Program-made: the position numbers and the translations under genes
Source of the DNA: CAZSPT01 sp964608895
GTDB taxonomy: Bacteria; Patescibacteriota; Patescibacteriia; 2-01-FULL-39-33
NCBI GenBank assembly: GCA_964608895.1
Contig: CAZSPT010000014.1
Span: 1 to 18,019, forward strand
DNA length: 18,019 nt
Direction of reading: 5' to 3'
Part shown: one piece after another, positions 5,751-11,667 of the stretch
Numbering within the stretch: position 1 is the stretch's first letter
Layout of the letters: each line of letters starts with the position of its first letter
Notes under the pieces: model-generated
Databases searched by the model: none
Told to the model about the DNA's origin: nothing
Seen by the model: only the letters and a program-made list of their open reading frames with translations

Positions 5751-8700
5751 ATGAAAGAATATCTCAAGTCCCTTAATCCGGAACAATATCGGGCGGTCAG
5801 CTTCGGCCAGGGCCCGCTTTTAATCGTCGCCGGCGCCGGAACCGGAAAGACCACGGTAATTACTCGGCGGCTCGCTTATTTAATTGAAGAAGAAAAATGC
5901 CCGACTTTCGGAGTTCTCGCCTTAACTTTCACTGATAAAGCGGCCGGAGAGATGGTTGAACGAGTTGATCGACTTCTTCCTTACGGATATCTTGACCTCT
6001 GGGTTTCAACTTTTCATTCCTTCGCGCAACGAATTCTAAACGATCATGGCCTGGAAATCGGCCTGCCGATAAATTTTAAACTTCTTGACCTTACCGGTCA
6101 ATGGCTGCTTATTCGCCAAAATCTTGAAAAATTCAATCTTGATTATTACCGTCCACTCGGCAATCCAACCAAATTCATCCACGCTTTGGTAAAATATTTT
6201 TCCCGGCTTAAAGACGAGAATATTTCTCCGGAAGAATATCTTAAATACGCTGAAGAGCTTAAAATGAACTCTGATTCAGCGGAATTTTTTCGAACAGCCG
6301 CCAACCGGGAAGCTCTGAAAAAAATGCCCGTTAAGGAACGAAAAGAGGTTTTGGCCGAGGAAATCGCCAAACAGACCGAGCTGGCCGGCGCCTATCACTG
6401 CTACCAACAGCTTCTTTTGGAAAACAGCGCCTTGGATTTCGGCGATTTGATCAACTACTGCTTGAAACTTTTTCAAAAGCGGAAAAATGTCCTTACCCGT
6501 TACCGCGGCCAATTCCGTCATATTTTAGTTGACGAATTTCAAGATACCAACTACGCCCAATATCAACTTCTAAAATTTTTAATCGGGCCGGAGGAAAATA
6601 TTACCGTCGTCGGCGACGACGACCAGTCGATTTTTAAATTCCGAGGCGCCTCAATTTCAAATATCCTTCAATTTAAAAAAGACTTTCCAGAAGCAAAAGA
6701 AATTTCCTTAACCGCCAATTATCGAAGTAATCAGGAAATTCTTAATCTTGGCTATAATTTTATTCAAAGCAACAATCCCAACCGGCTTGAGGCAAAACTC
6801 GGGGAAACCGGAAAAATTTCCAAAAAGTTAATTGCCCGGAAAAATTCGCCTCCCGGAGAAATTACCCATCTTCATGGAGTTGAGCTTGCCGACGAAGCAA
6901 AAATGACCATTGAAAAAATCATTGAGTTGAAAAAAAAGGACGACCAAGCCGATTGGTCGGACTTTGCTGTTCTGGTCCGGGCAAACGCCACCGCCGAAAA
7001 TTTCTGCTATTTTTTGGAAAAAACGGGAATTCCCCACAATTTTCTTAGTTCAAAAGGCCTTTATTTAAAAAAAACAATTCTAGATATTTTAAGTTATCTA
7101 AAAATTCTTGACGACCGCTATGACGAGCCGGCCGCCTATCGGCTGCTCACTCTGCCGCTTTGGGATTTTAGTCAGCGGGAAATCATTGAACTCCGCCAAT
7201 GGGCCAAAAGGAAAGGTCACCCGCTTTTTGAAGCTCTTTCTCAAGCCGCCGGCCTGCCGAAGACAAGTCCGGAATTCAAAGAAAAGACCGCCAAAATTAT
7301 AGAATTAATTGAACGCCACCTCCAGTTAGTTAGAGAAAATAAGCCGACGACTGAAATTGTTCAAGTTTTTTTAAATGATTCCGGTTATTTGAAACAATTA
7401 ACCGCTGAAGATTCACTCGCTAACCGGGAAAAACTTGATCATCTCAACCAATTTTACCGCAAAATTCAGGAATTTGAAAAAGAAAACACTGAAAAAAATC
7501 TAAAAAGTTTTCTAAACCAGCTTGACTTGGAGCTGGAAGCCGGCGACCAAGGAAGTATTAAGCAGAATTTAGAGCTGGAAAGTCCGGAAACAGTTAAAAT
7601 TATGACTATTCATACCGCCAAGGGACTGGAATTTAAATATGTCTTTATCGTCAATTTGGTTGACAAGCGGTTTCCGGCAATCAACCGAAGTGAACCGATT
7701 GAGCTTCCGGACAAACTAGTTAAGGAAATAATTCCTGAAGGAGATATTCAACTTCAGGAAGAGCGCCGGCTCTTTTATGTCGCCGTTACTCGGGCAAAAC
7801 AAGGCCTTTATTTCACTTCGGCTGAAGACTATGGCGGAACGACTAAAAAAAAGCTTTCTCGGTTCCTAATTGAGCTTCAAGAACAAGGATTTAAACTTTC
7901 GTCCAAAGCCAAGCCACTCGGCCAACCGCTGGACAAAGAGGAGCCGATAATCGCTCTTGAAGAAGAATCAGAATTCCAGCCGGCGATTCCGAAAAAATTT
8001 TCCTTTACTCAATTCAAAGATTTTAAAACCTGCCCCTACCAATATCGATTCAGACATATTTTGGACATTCCGACTCCGGGCAAGCCGCAAATTTCCTTCG
8101 GTCGGACAATCCATCTGACTTTGGAAAATTTTTTTCGGCTAGTTAAAGCAAAAAAAGAAAACCCCCAGCCGAATCTTTTTGGATCCTTCGGTCAAAATCA
8201 AACACAAAAAACAGAAGGAAGTTGGGAAGAGCTTCTGGAAATCTACCGTCAATCGTTTATTGACGATTGGTATCCCGACCGCCAAACTAAACAACAATAT
8301 CAGAAAAAAGGAAGGGAAATGCTGAAAAATTTTTATCAGCGCTATCAAGAGGAAAAGCCGAAAGTGGAACGATTAGAATTTCCTTTCTGCCTCCGGATCG
8401 GGGAAGGAGACGAAGAAATCGCCTTAGTCGGGAAAATAGACCGGGTTGACCGGGTTGAAAGCGGTATTAAAATTATTGATTACAAAACCGGAGAATCTAA
8501 GGGCTCTCCAGAAAAACTTTCATTGGACGACAAAACCCAGCTTTTAATTTACCAGCTGGCCGCCCGGGAATTAATCGGAGAAAAAATTAAAGAACTGGCC
8601 GTTTATTATTTGGAAAAAGACCATGAAATGACTTTTCTCGGGACTGACAAGGAGCTTGAAGAGCTTGAGAAAAAAATTACTAAAATATTTCAAGAAATCA

Positions 8701-8789
8701 AAGAAAGCAATTTTCCGGCAAAGCCGGGAAAAATTTGCCAATGGTGTGATTACCGAAAAATTTGCGAGTTTAGAAGCAAAACAAAATAA
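5751..8789 (+). CDS. UvrD/PcrA-type DNA helicase fused to RecB-like Fe-S nuclease
   Basis: A 1012-residue superfamily 1A helicase with a C-terminal PD-(D/E)XK nuclease, probably acting in double-strand break resection or repair. Helicase motifs are complete: Q-motif LNPEQYRAV, Walker A AGAGTGKTT (27-35), LTFTDKAAGEM, STFHSFA, Walker B VDEFQDTNY (D261, E262), GDDDQSIFKFRGA, TANYRSN, IMTIHTAKGLEFKYVF, and RRLFYVAVTRAK. The nuclease domain begins about residue 750. Cys761 (KTCPYQYR) with Cys996, Cys999 and Cys1005 (CQWCDYRKIC) gives the four-cysteine Fe-S pattern of AddB/Cas4-like nucleases. His788, Asp897, Asp910 and Lys912 (IDRVD, IDYKTG) and a later QLLIYQ complete the active site. No AddB/RecC partner lies nearby. 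It is monocistronic, between two terminators, and has no Shine-Dalgarno. Confidence 0.95.
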   Translation: MKEYLKSLNPEQYRAVSFGQGPLLIVAGAGTGKTTVITRRLAYLIEEEKCPTFGVLALTFTDKAAGEMVERVDRLLPYGYLDLWVSTFHSFAQRILNDHGLEIGLPINFKLLDLTGQWLLIRQNLEKFNLDYYRPLGNPTKFIHALVKYFSRLKDENISPEEYLKYAEELKMNSDSAEFFRTAANREALKKMPVKERKEVLAEEIAKQTELAGAYHCYQQLLLENSALDFGDLINYCLKLFQKRKNVLTRYRGQFRHILVDEFQDTNYAQYQLLKFLIGPEENITVVGDDDQSIFKFRGASISNILQFKKDFPEAKEISLTANYRSNQEILNLGYNFIQSNNPNRLEAKLGETGKISKKLIARKNSPPGEITHLHGVELADEAKMTIEKIIELKKKDDQADWSDFAVLVRANATAENFCYFLEKTGIPHNFLSSKGLYLKKTILDILSYLKILDDRYDEPAAYRLLTLPLWDFSQREIIELRQWAKRKGHPLFEALSQAAGLPKTSPEFKEKTAKIIELIERHLQLVRENKPTTEIVQVFLNDSGYLKQLTAEDSLANREKLDHLNQFYRKIQEFEKENTEKNLKSFLNQLDLELEAGDQGSIKQNLELESPETVKIMTIHTAKGLEFKYVFIVNLVDKRFPAINRSEPIELPDKLVKEIIPEGDIQLQEERRLFYVAVTRAKQGLYFTSAEDYGGTTKKKLSRFLIELQEQGFKLSSKAKPLGQPLDKEEPIIALEEESEFQPAIPKKFSFTQFKDFKTCPYQYRFRHILDIPTPGKPQISFGRTIHLTLENFFRLVKAKKENPQPNLFGSFGQNQTQKTEGSWEELLEIYRQSFIDDWYPDRQTKQQYQKKGREMLKNFYQRYQEEKPKVERLEFPFCLRIGEGDEEIALVGKIDRVDRVESGIKIIDYKTGESKGSPEKLSLDDKTQLLIYQLAARELIGEKIKELAVYYLEKDHEMTFLGTDKELEELEKKITKIFQEIKESNFPAKPGKICQWCDYRKICEFRSKTK

Positions 8790-8808
8790 AAAACTTTAAA
8801 ACAAAATA

Positions 8809-8842
8809 AAATAAACCAATTTTTGGTTTATTTTTTTATTTT
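8809..8842 (+). terminator. Terminator of the helicase-nuclease gene (bidirectional-capable)
   Basis: AAATAAACCAA (8809-8819) and TTGGTTTATTT (8823-8833) form an 11-bp stem with a TTT loop, followed by further T-rich sequence. The left flank is A-rich, so the complementary strand also has a stem followed by a T-run; it could stop leftward transcription too. Confidence 0.8.
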
Positions 8843-8884
8843 TAGCTTAATTTAGCCAAAATTTTAAAATATTATTTTTTACTA

Positions 8885-8913
8885 TTGACAAATATCTTTA
8901 TATATGCTATAAT
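8885..8913 (+). promoter_or_regulatory. Perfect consensus promoter of the large structured RNA
   Basis: TTGACA (8885-8890), exactly 17 bp, TATAAT (8908-8913), plus an extended -10 TGC (8905-8907). This is the best promoter match in the window. Transcription should start at about 8920, inside a region with no credible protein gene. Confidence 0.92.
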
Positions 8914-9239
8914 GGACAAATTGAAGATTAAAATTCTTTGTTATAGACGACGGCGGGGTAATATTTTATCTTGTTCCGTCGTCTATAACAAAGGGCTTGA
9001 ATCTTTATTAAAACTTGAATTTTTAAAATATTATCAAAAAAACCAGAAATATAGAGGAGGGGAATATTCCTGCTGTTTTTCTTTCGGGTTAACCCATTAA
9101 AAAAACAAAGGAAAACTATACTGTGAAAGCATTCCGGCCATAAAATAATTTTTAAATTTAAGGGTCGCGAACTTTTCAGAAACCGTCCTCTATATTTCCG
9201 GCTTTTTATCCTGCCTTCGCCATGATACGAAGGAGGCGC

Positions 9240-9278
9240 ATGTTTGTCACTCCTTTGATTAATAAGGAGGGCGGCTAA
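9240..9278 (+). other. Possible 12-codon ORF inside the large RNA
   Basis: AAGGAGG (9230-9236), 3 nt, then ATG (9240) opens a frame for MFVTPLINKEGG ending in TAA at 9276-9278, just inside a hairpin. This is among the best Shine-Dalgarno sequences in the window, but the spacing is short and the site is partly within a long helix. It could be translated or be a coincidence of structural G/A-rich strands. Confidence 0.25.
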
Positions 9279-9475
9279 GAAAAAAACCGGCAGAAATAAT
9301 ATTTTAGGCCGATCATTTTTTCTTCAGCCTTATTCGTATCATCGCGGAGACAGGGAAAGGAAAAACACTTTCCTTTTTCCGTTTAAGCCGGCAATCTTTG
9401 CCGGCTTGGATGGGGAATAACCAGTTCTTTTAAATTTCTCCTCCTTTCATTTGATTATTCCCCGGACAAAAAAAG

Positions 9476-9511
9476 CAAAAATCCCGCCTAAACGGGGTTT
9501 TTGTTTTTTTT
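9476..9511 (+). terminator. Terminator of the large RNA, usable from both strands
   Basis: An 11-bp stem 9476-9486/9493-9503 (one G-U pair) with loop CCTAAA is followed by eight T. On the other strand the same stem is followed by C and seven T, so convergent transcripts could both end here. Confidence 0.9.
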
Positions 9512-9542
9512 ATTTCGATTTTAAAAGTATTTCAGGATAAAT

Positions 9543-9690
9543 AAAGATCTCGCCCGCCAAAAAAGGCGGGCGGGATTTTAGAGAAGGCGGCCGGACGGCT
9601 GAATTTTGGCGTTGGAATATCTTTCCCATTATTTTCGGGAAAAAACGCCTGAAGAAACCGACCGGAACTGATTGCCTTCCCTTCAGTAAA
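9543..9690 (-). ncRNA. Putative minus-strand small RNA with rod-like fold
   Basis: Positions 9583-9679 fold into one interrupted rod: GAAGGC/GCCTTC (9583-9588/9674-9679), CCGGaCGG/CCGaCCGG (9591-9598/9658-9665, one mismatch), a large near-symmetric internal loop (9599-9607/9650-9657), GGCGTT/AACGCC (9608-9613/9644-9649), then TTTCCC/GGGAAA (9622-9627/9637-9642). A GC-rich hairpin follows on the left (9547-9558/9565-9576). The strand is inferred: two good minus-strand promoters lie immediately to the right, and I see no + strand promoter for it. On the minus strand the GC-rich hairpin is followed by CTTTATTTAT, a weak terminator, with the stronger one at 9476-9503 beyond. The rod with an internal bubble recalls 6S RNA in outline only; I do not claim homology. 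Confidence 0.5.
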
Positions 9691-9692
9691 AA

Positions 9693-9733
9693 ATTATAAC
9701 AGCAATTTTAATAAAAAACAATTAGCTTGTCAA
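9693..9733 (-). promoter_or_regulatory. Two overlapping leftward promoters
   Basis: On the minus strand, TTGACA (9728-9733), 17 bp, TAAAAT (9705-9710) is one match. TTGTTT (9716-9721), 17 bp, TATAAT (9693-9698) with extended TGT is a second. Predicted starts are near 9697 and 9686, just before the rod-like RNA. Confidence 0.7.
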
Positions 9734-9775
9734 GTTTTAAAATAATTCATTTTAATTTTCTTGATTTAAAAAATG

Positions 9776-9784
9776 TGTTATAAT
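9776..9784 (+). promoter_or_regulatory. Extended -10 promoter of the four-helix membrane protein
   Basis: TGTTATAAT (9776-9784) is an extended -10 element; no good -35 exists at 16-18 bp, as is common for this class. The predicted start is near 9791, giving a leader of about 32 nt without Shine-Dalgarno. The leader contains a 4-codon ATG frame (9799-9813). Confidence 0.6.
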
Positions 9785-9822
9785 AACAGACAACGGCAAT
9801 GTTAAAAAAATAATCAATCCCA

Positions 9823-10203
9823 ATGACCTTAAAACAACTTTTGATTATTGTCGCTTTTGCAACCGCCATCTGCTGGCTGGTCTGGTTTTTAATTTTGTTT
9901 AAAACCGACCCGTCTCAAAACGGACTGCTTGGCCGAGCGGTTTTTTACGGCAGTTTATTCTTCTCTTTGCTGGGAAGCATGTTTTTAGCCAGTTTTGGCT
10001 GGCGAAAATTTTTCAGCAAATTTTCTCTGGAATACCGAATGGTTGGAACTTGTTTTCGCCAGTCGTTTTTTTTAAGTGCCATTATTATCGGCGCCCTTTT
10101 TTTAGCCAGCCGGGACGTTCTTCACTGGTGGAACCTGTTGCTTTTGGTGCTGGTGGCGGTAATTATTGAATTCTTGTTTATTAGTTGCCGCCGGCCGGCT
10201 TAA
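9823..10203 (+). CDS. Small four-helix integral membrane protein, function unknown
   Basis: A 126-residue very hydrophobic protein. Predicted membrane segments are about 5-26, 37-58, 80-96 and 101-121, with short basic loops (GWRKFFSKF, about 59-67) and a basic end (CRRPA). The first helices suggest both termini in the cytoplasm by the positive-inside rule. I recognise no enzymatic motif. It has its own promoter and terminator, so it is a separate unit upstream of pheS rather than part of that operon. Similar short membrane proteins occur next to pheS in other CPR genomes as I recall, but I cannot confirm this here. The start ATG is the first in frame; no Shine-Dalgarno. Confidence 0.85.
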   Translation: MTLKQLLIIVAFATAICWLVWFLILFKTDPSQNGLLGRAVFYGSLFFSLLGSMFLASFGWRKFFSKFSLEYRMVGTCFRQSFFLSAIIIGALFLASRDVLHWWNLLLLVLVAVIIEFLFISCRRPA

Positions 10204-10228
10204 AGCCCGACTTTTTGCCAACCGGTTT

Positions 10229-10252
10229 CCGCCTTTAATGGGCGGTTTTTTT
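10229..10252 (+). terminator. Terminator after the four-helix membrane protein
   Basis: CCGCC (10229-10233) pairs with GGCGG (10241-10245), extended by a T-G pair, and is followed by seven T. The pheS -35 starts 3 bp after the T-run. Confidence 0.85.
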
Positions 10253-10254
10253 AA

Positions 10255-10284
10255 TTGACTCCTAACTATTTTTTTCGGTATAAT
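10255..10284 (+). promoter_or_regulatory. pheS promoter, apparently leaderless
   Basis: TTGACT (10255-10260), 18 bp, TATAAT (10279-10284). The next purine at normal start distance is A10292, the first base of the pheS ATG. The geometry (7 nt between -10 and ATG) is identical to that at the helicase gene. Confidence 0.8.
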
Positions 10285-10291
10285 AACCAAC

Positions 10292-11332
10292 ATGAAAAAG
10301 AAACTGCAAGAATTAAAAAAAGAGTTTTCCCGGGCGCTTGAAAAAATTTCCAACCCGGAGGAATTAGAACGGCTGGAAAAAGATTATCTTGGTCGGCGAA
10401 AAGGCCGGTTGACCGCTTTAATGAAGGAATTAAAAAAAATTCCCGAAAAAGAAGTCAAAACAGTTGGCCGACTAGCCAATGAAACCAAAAAGCATCTTGA
10501 GCAGGAACTTAAGCGAGCTGAAGAAAAACTGGCTTCCGGGTCCCGGTCGGACGAGCCGGAGGATTTTGATTTCACCCTTCCCGGCCGGGAATATCCAGTC
10601 GGCCATCTTCATTTGGTTACCCAGGCGATTCGGGAAATTTCCGCCATTTTTGAAAAAATCGGTTTTCAGCGCCGGCGTTATCCCGAAGTTGAATGGGATT
10701 GGTACGCGTTTGAATCTTTGAATATGCCGCCGGATCATCCGGCCCGAGACGAATGGGAAACCTTTTTTATTGACCTTAAACCGGCCAAAAAAAAACTTGG
10801 CCAGCGGGTTTTAACCCCTCATACTTCTTCAGGACAAATCAGGGAAATGGAAAAAGGCCGGCTACCGATCCGAATGACTAATATTTCAAAATGCTATCGC
10901 CGCCAAGCCGACGCTTCCCACACCCCAATGTTCCACCAGTTTGAAGGCCTGGTGGTTGACCAAGGGATTAATCTTAGCCACCTCAAAGGAACAATTGATT
11001 ATTTTGTTAAAAATTTTTTTGGACCGGAACGAAAAATTCGGCTTCGCCCCCATCATTTTCAATTCACCGAGCCGAGTTTTGAAGTGGATGTTTCCTGCGG
11101 CGTCTGCGCCGGCCGAGGCTGCCGACTCTGCAAAGAAGGTTGGCTTGAGCTGGCCGGAGCCGGCCTGGTTCATCCAAATGTCCTGAAAGCCGGAAAAATT
11201 AATCCTGAAAAATACCAAGGATTTGCTTTTGGCTGGGGAGTTGAACGCTGTTTTCTAATGAAGCCCGGATTAAATATTGACGACGGCCGACTGCCTTATA
11301 AAAATGATTTAAGATTTCTTAAACAATTTTAA
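10292..11332 (+). CDS. pheS: Phenylalanyl-tRNA synthetase alpha subunit
   Basis: The catalytic subunit of the (alpha-beta)2 enzyme that charges tRNA-Phe. It is 346 residues, the normal length. Residues 1-90 form the N-terminal coiled coil that binds tRNA. The class II core follows, with HTSSGQIREM, the motif 2 region CYRRQADASHTPMFHQFEG, and motif 3 GFAFGWGVERCFLMKPG near the C-terminus, ending NDLRFLKQF. A zinc-ribbon-like set Cys269, Cys272, Cys277 and Cys280 precedes the conserved GAGLVHPNVL. First gene of a four-gene unit; there is no Shine-Dalgarno and the transcript probably starts at the ATG. Confidence 0.98.
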   Translation: MKKKLQELKKEFSRALEKISNPEELERLEKDYLGRRKGRLTALMKELKKIPEKEVKTVGRLANETKKHLEQELKRAEEKLASGSRSDEPEDFDFTLPGREYPVGHLHLVTQAIREISAIFEKIGFQRRRYPEVEWDWYAFESLNMPPDHPARDEWETFFIDLKPAKKKLGQRVLTPHTSSGQIREMEKGRLPIRMTNISKCYRRQADASHTPMFHQFEGLVVDQGINLSHLKGTIDYFVKNFFGPERKIRLRPHHFQFTEPSFEVDVSCGVCAGRGCRLCKEGWLELAGAGLVHPNVLKAGKINPEKYQGFAFGWGVERCFLMKPGLNIDDGRLPYKNDLRFLKQF

Positions 11333-11340
11333 TTAAAACT

Positions 11341-11661
11341 ATGAACAATCAGTTGATTTTTTGGCTCCCTTTAACAGTTACCGGGCTTTCCCTGGCGATT
11401 AATTTTTGGCAATTTTTTAACCGCCGGCGAATTCGGAACAAAATTGTTGTCTGGGCAAAAGACGCCAAAGGAATGATTAACTCAATTATCGGGGTTCAGA
11501 AAAATATTAAAAATAAAAAAATCACCAGTCTTGGCGGCGTTTCAAGCAATTTGGAAACCTTAGCTAATTTTTCCAACAGTATGTTTTTATCGTTGGAAGA
11601 AGAGCTTGGAAATAAAAAACGGGAAATTACCATTAAAAAAAAGAAAAAATCAAATAAATAA
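11341..11661 (+). CDS. Hypothetical single-span membrane protein, 106 aa, between pheS and pheT
   Basis: Not recognised. It has one N-terminal membrane segment (about 5-26, LIFWLPLTVTGLSLAINFW), an RRRIR cluster after it implying a cytoplasmic C-terminal part, a mixed helical region, and a strongly basic end (KKKKKSNK). The start ATG lies 8 bp after the pheS stop, and the stop is 6 bp before pheT, so it is in the operon. The basic tail could bind nucleic acid, but that is speculation. Confidence 0.8.
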   Translation: MNNQLIFWLPLTVTGLSLAINFWQFFNRRRIRNKIVVWAKDAKGMINSIIGVQKNIKNKKITSLGGVSSNLETLANFSNSMFLSLEEELGNKKREITIKKKKKSNK

Positions 11662-11667
11662 TTCAGG

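Larger units (their letters stand above)
8920..9511 (+). ncRNA. Large (~590 nt) highly structured non-coding RNA, family unknown
   Basis: Bounded by a consensus promoter and an intrinsic terminator, with no ORF beyond tiny ones. Helices seen in order: (1) an 18-bp perfect stem 8936-8953/8976-8993, extended by AAGATT 8924-8929/9000-9005; (2) a long-range helix 9043-9061/9183-9201, whose core GAAATATAGAGGA is perfect; it encloses hairpins 9075-9084/9107-9116 (10 bp) and 9121-9129/9172-9179; (3) a long helix 9210-9231/9333-9354 of about 20 bp with two mismatches, enclosing 9250-9255/9264-9269, 9273-9285/9316-9329 and 9288-9291/9308-9311; (4) an A/T-rich hairpin around 9359-9380; (5) a perfect 10-bp hairpin 9385-9394/9398-9407; (6) GGGGAATAA 9412-9420/9455-9463 with a pyrimidine-rich loop; (7) the terminator. 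I found no tRNA-like T-arm (tmRNA), no GAGGAAAGTCC or ACAGAAA (RNase P), no SRP domain IV loop, and no group I/II intron core. That it is a structured RNA is well supported; identity and function are unknown. Confidence 0.75.

Noticed and set aside
8912..9100. A 62-codon frame (71 codons from a TTG at 8885) across the start of the large RNA
   Set aside because: Its ATG overlaps the -10 box, so it lies upstream of the predicted transcript start, and the frame runs through an 18-bp perfect hairpin. The composition (RRRRG, KNQKY) looks like translated RNA structure.
9209..9256. Minus-strand 11-codon frame with AAAGGAG Shine-Dalgarno
   Set aside because: No minus-strand promoter is near and a bidirectional terminator stands between it and the leftward promoters; likely the mirror of structural G/A strands.
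8920..9511. tmRNA, RNase P RNA, SRP RNA or self-splicing intron as identity of the large RNA
   Set aside because: None of the invariant sequences I know for these families was found by eye on either strand. This is a visual negative only; a covariance-model search could overturn it.
9799..9813. Four-codon ATG-TAA frame in the leader of the four-helix membrane protein
   Set aside because: Too short to judge; A-run sequence would produce this by chance.
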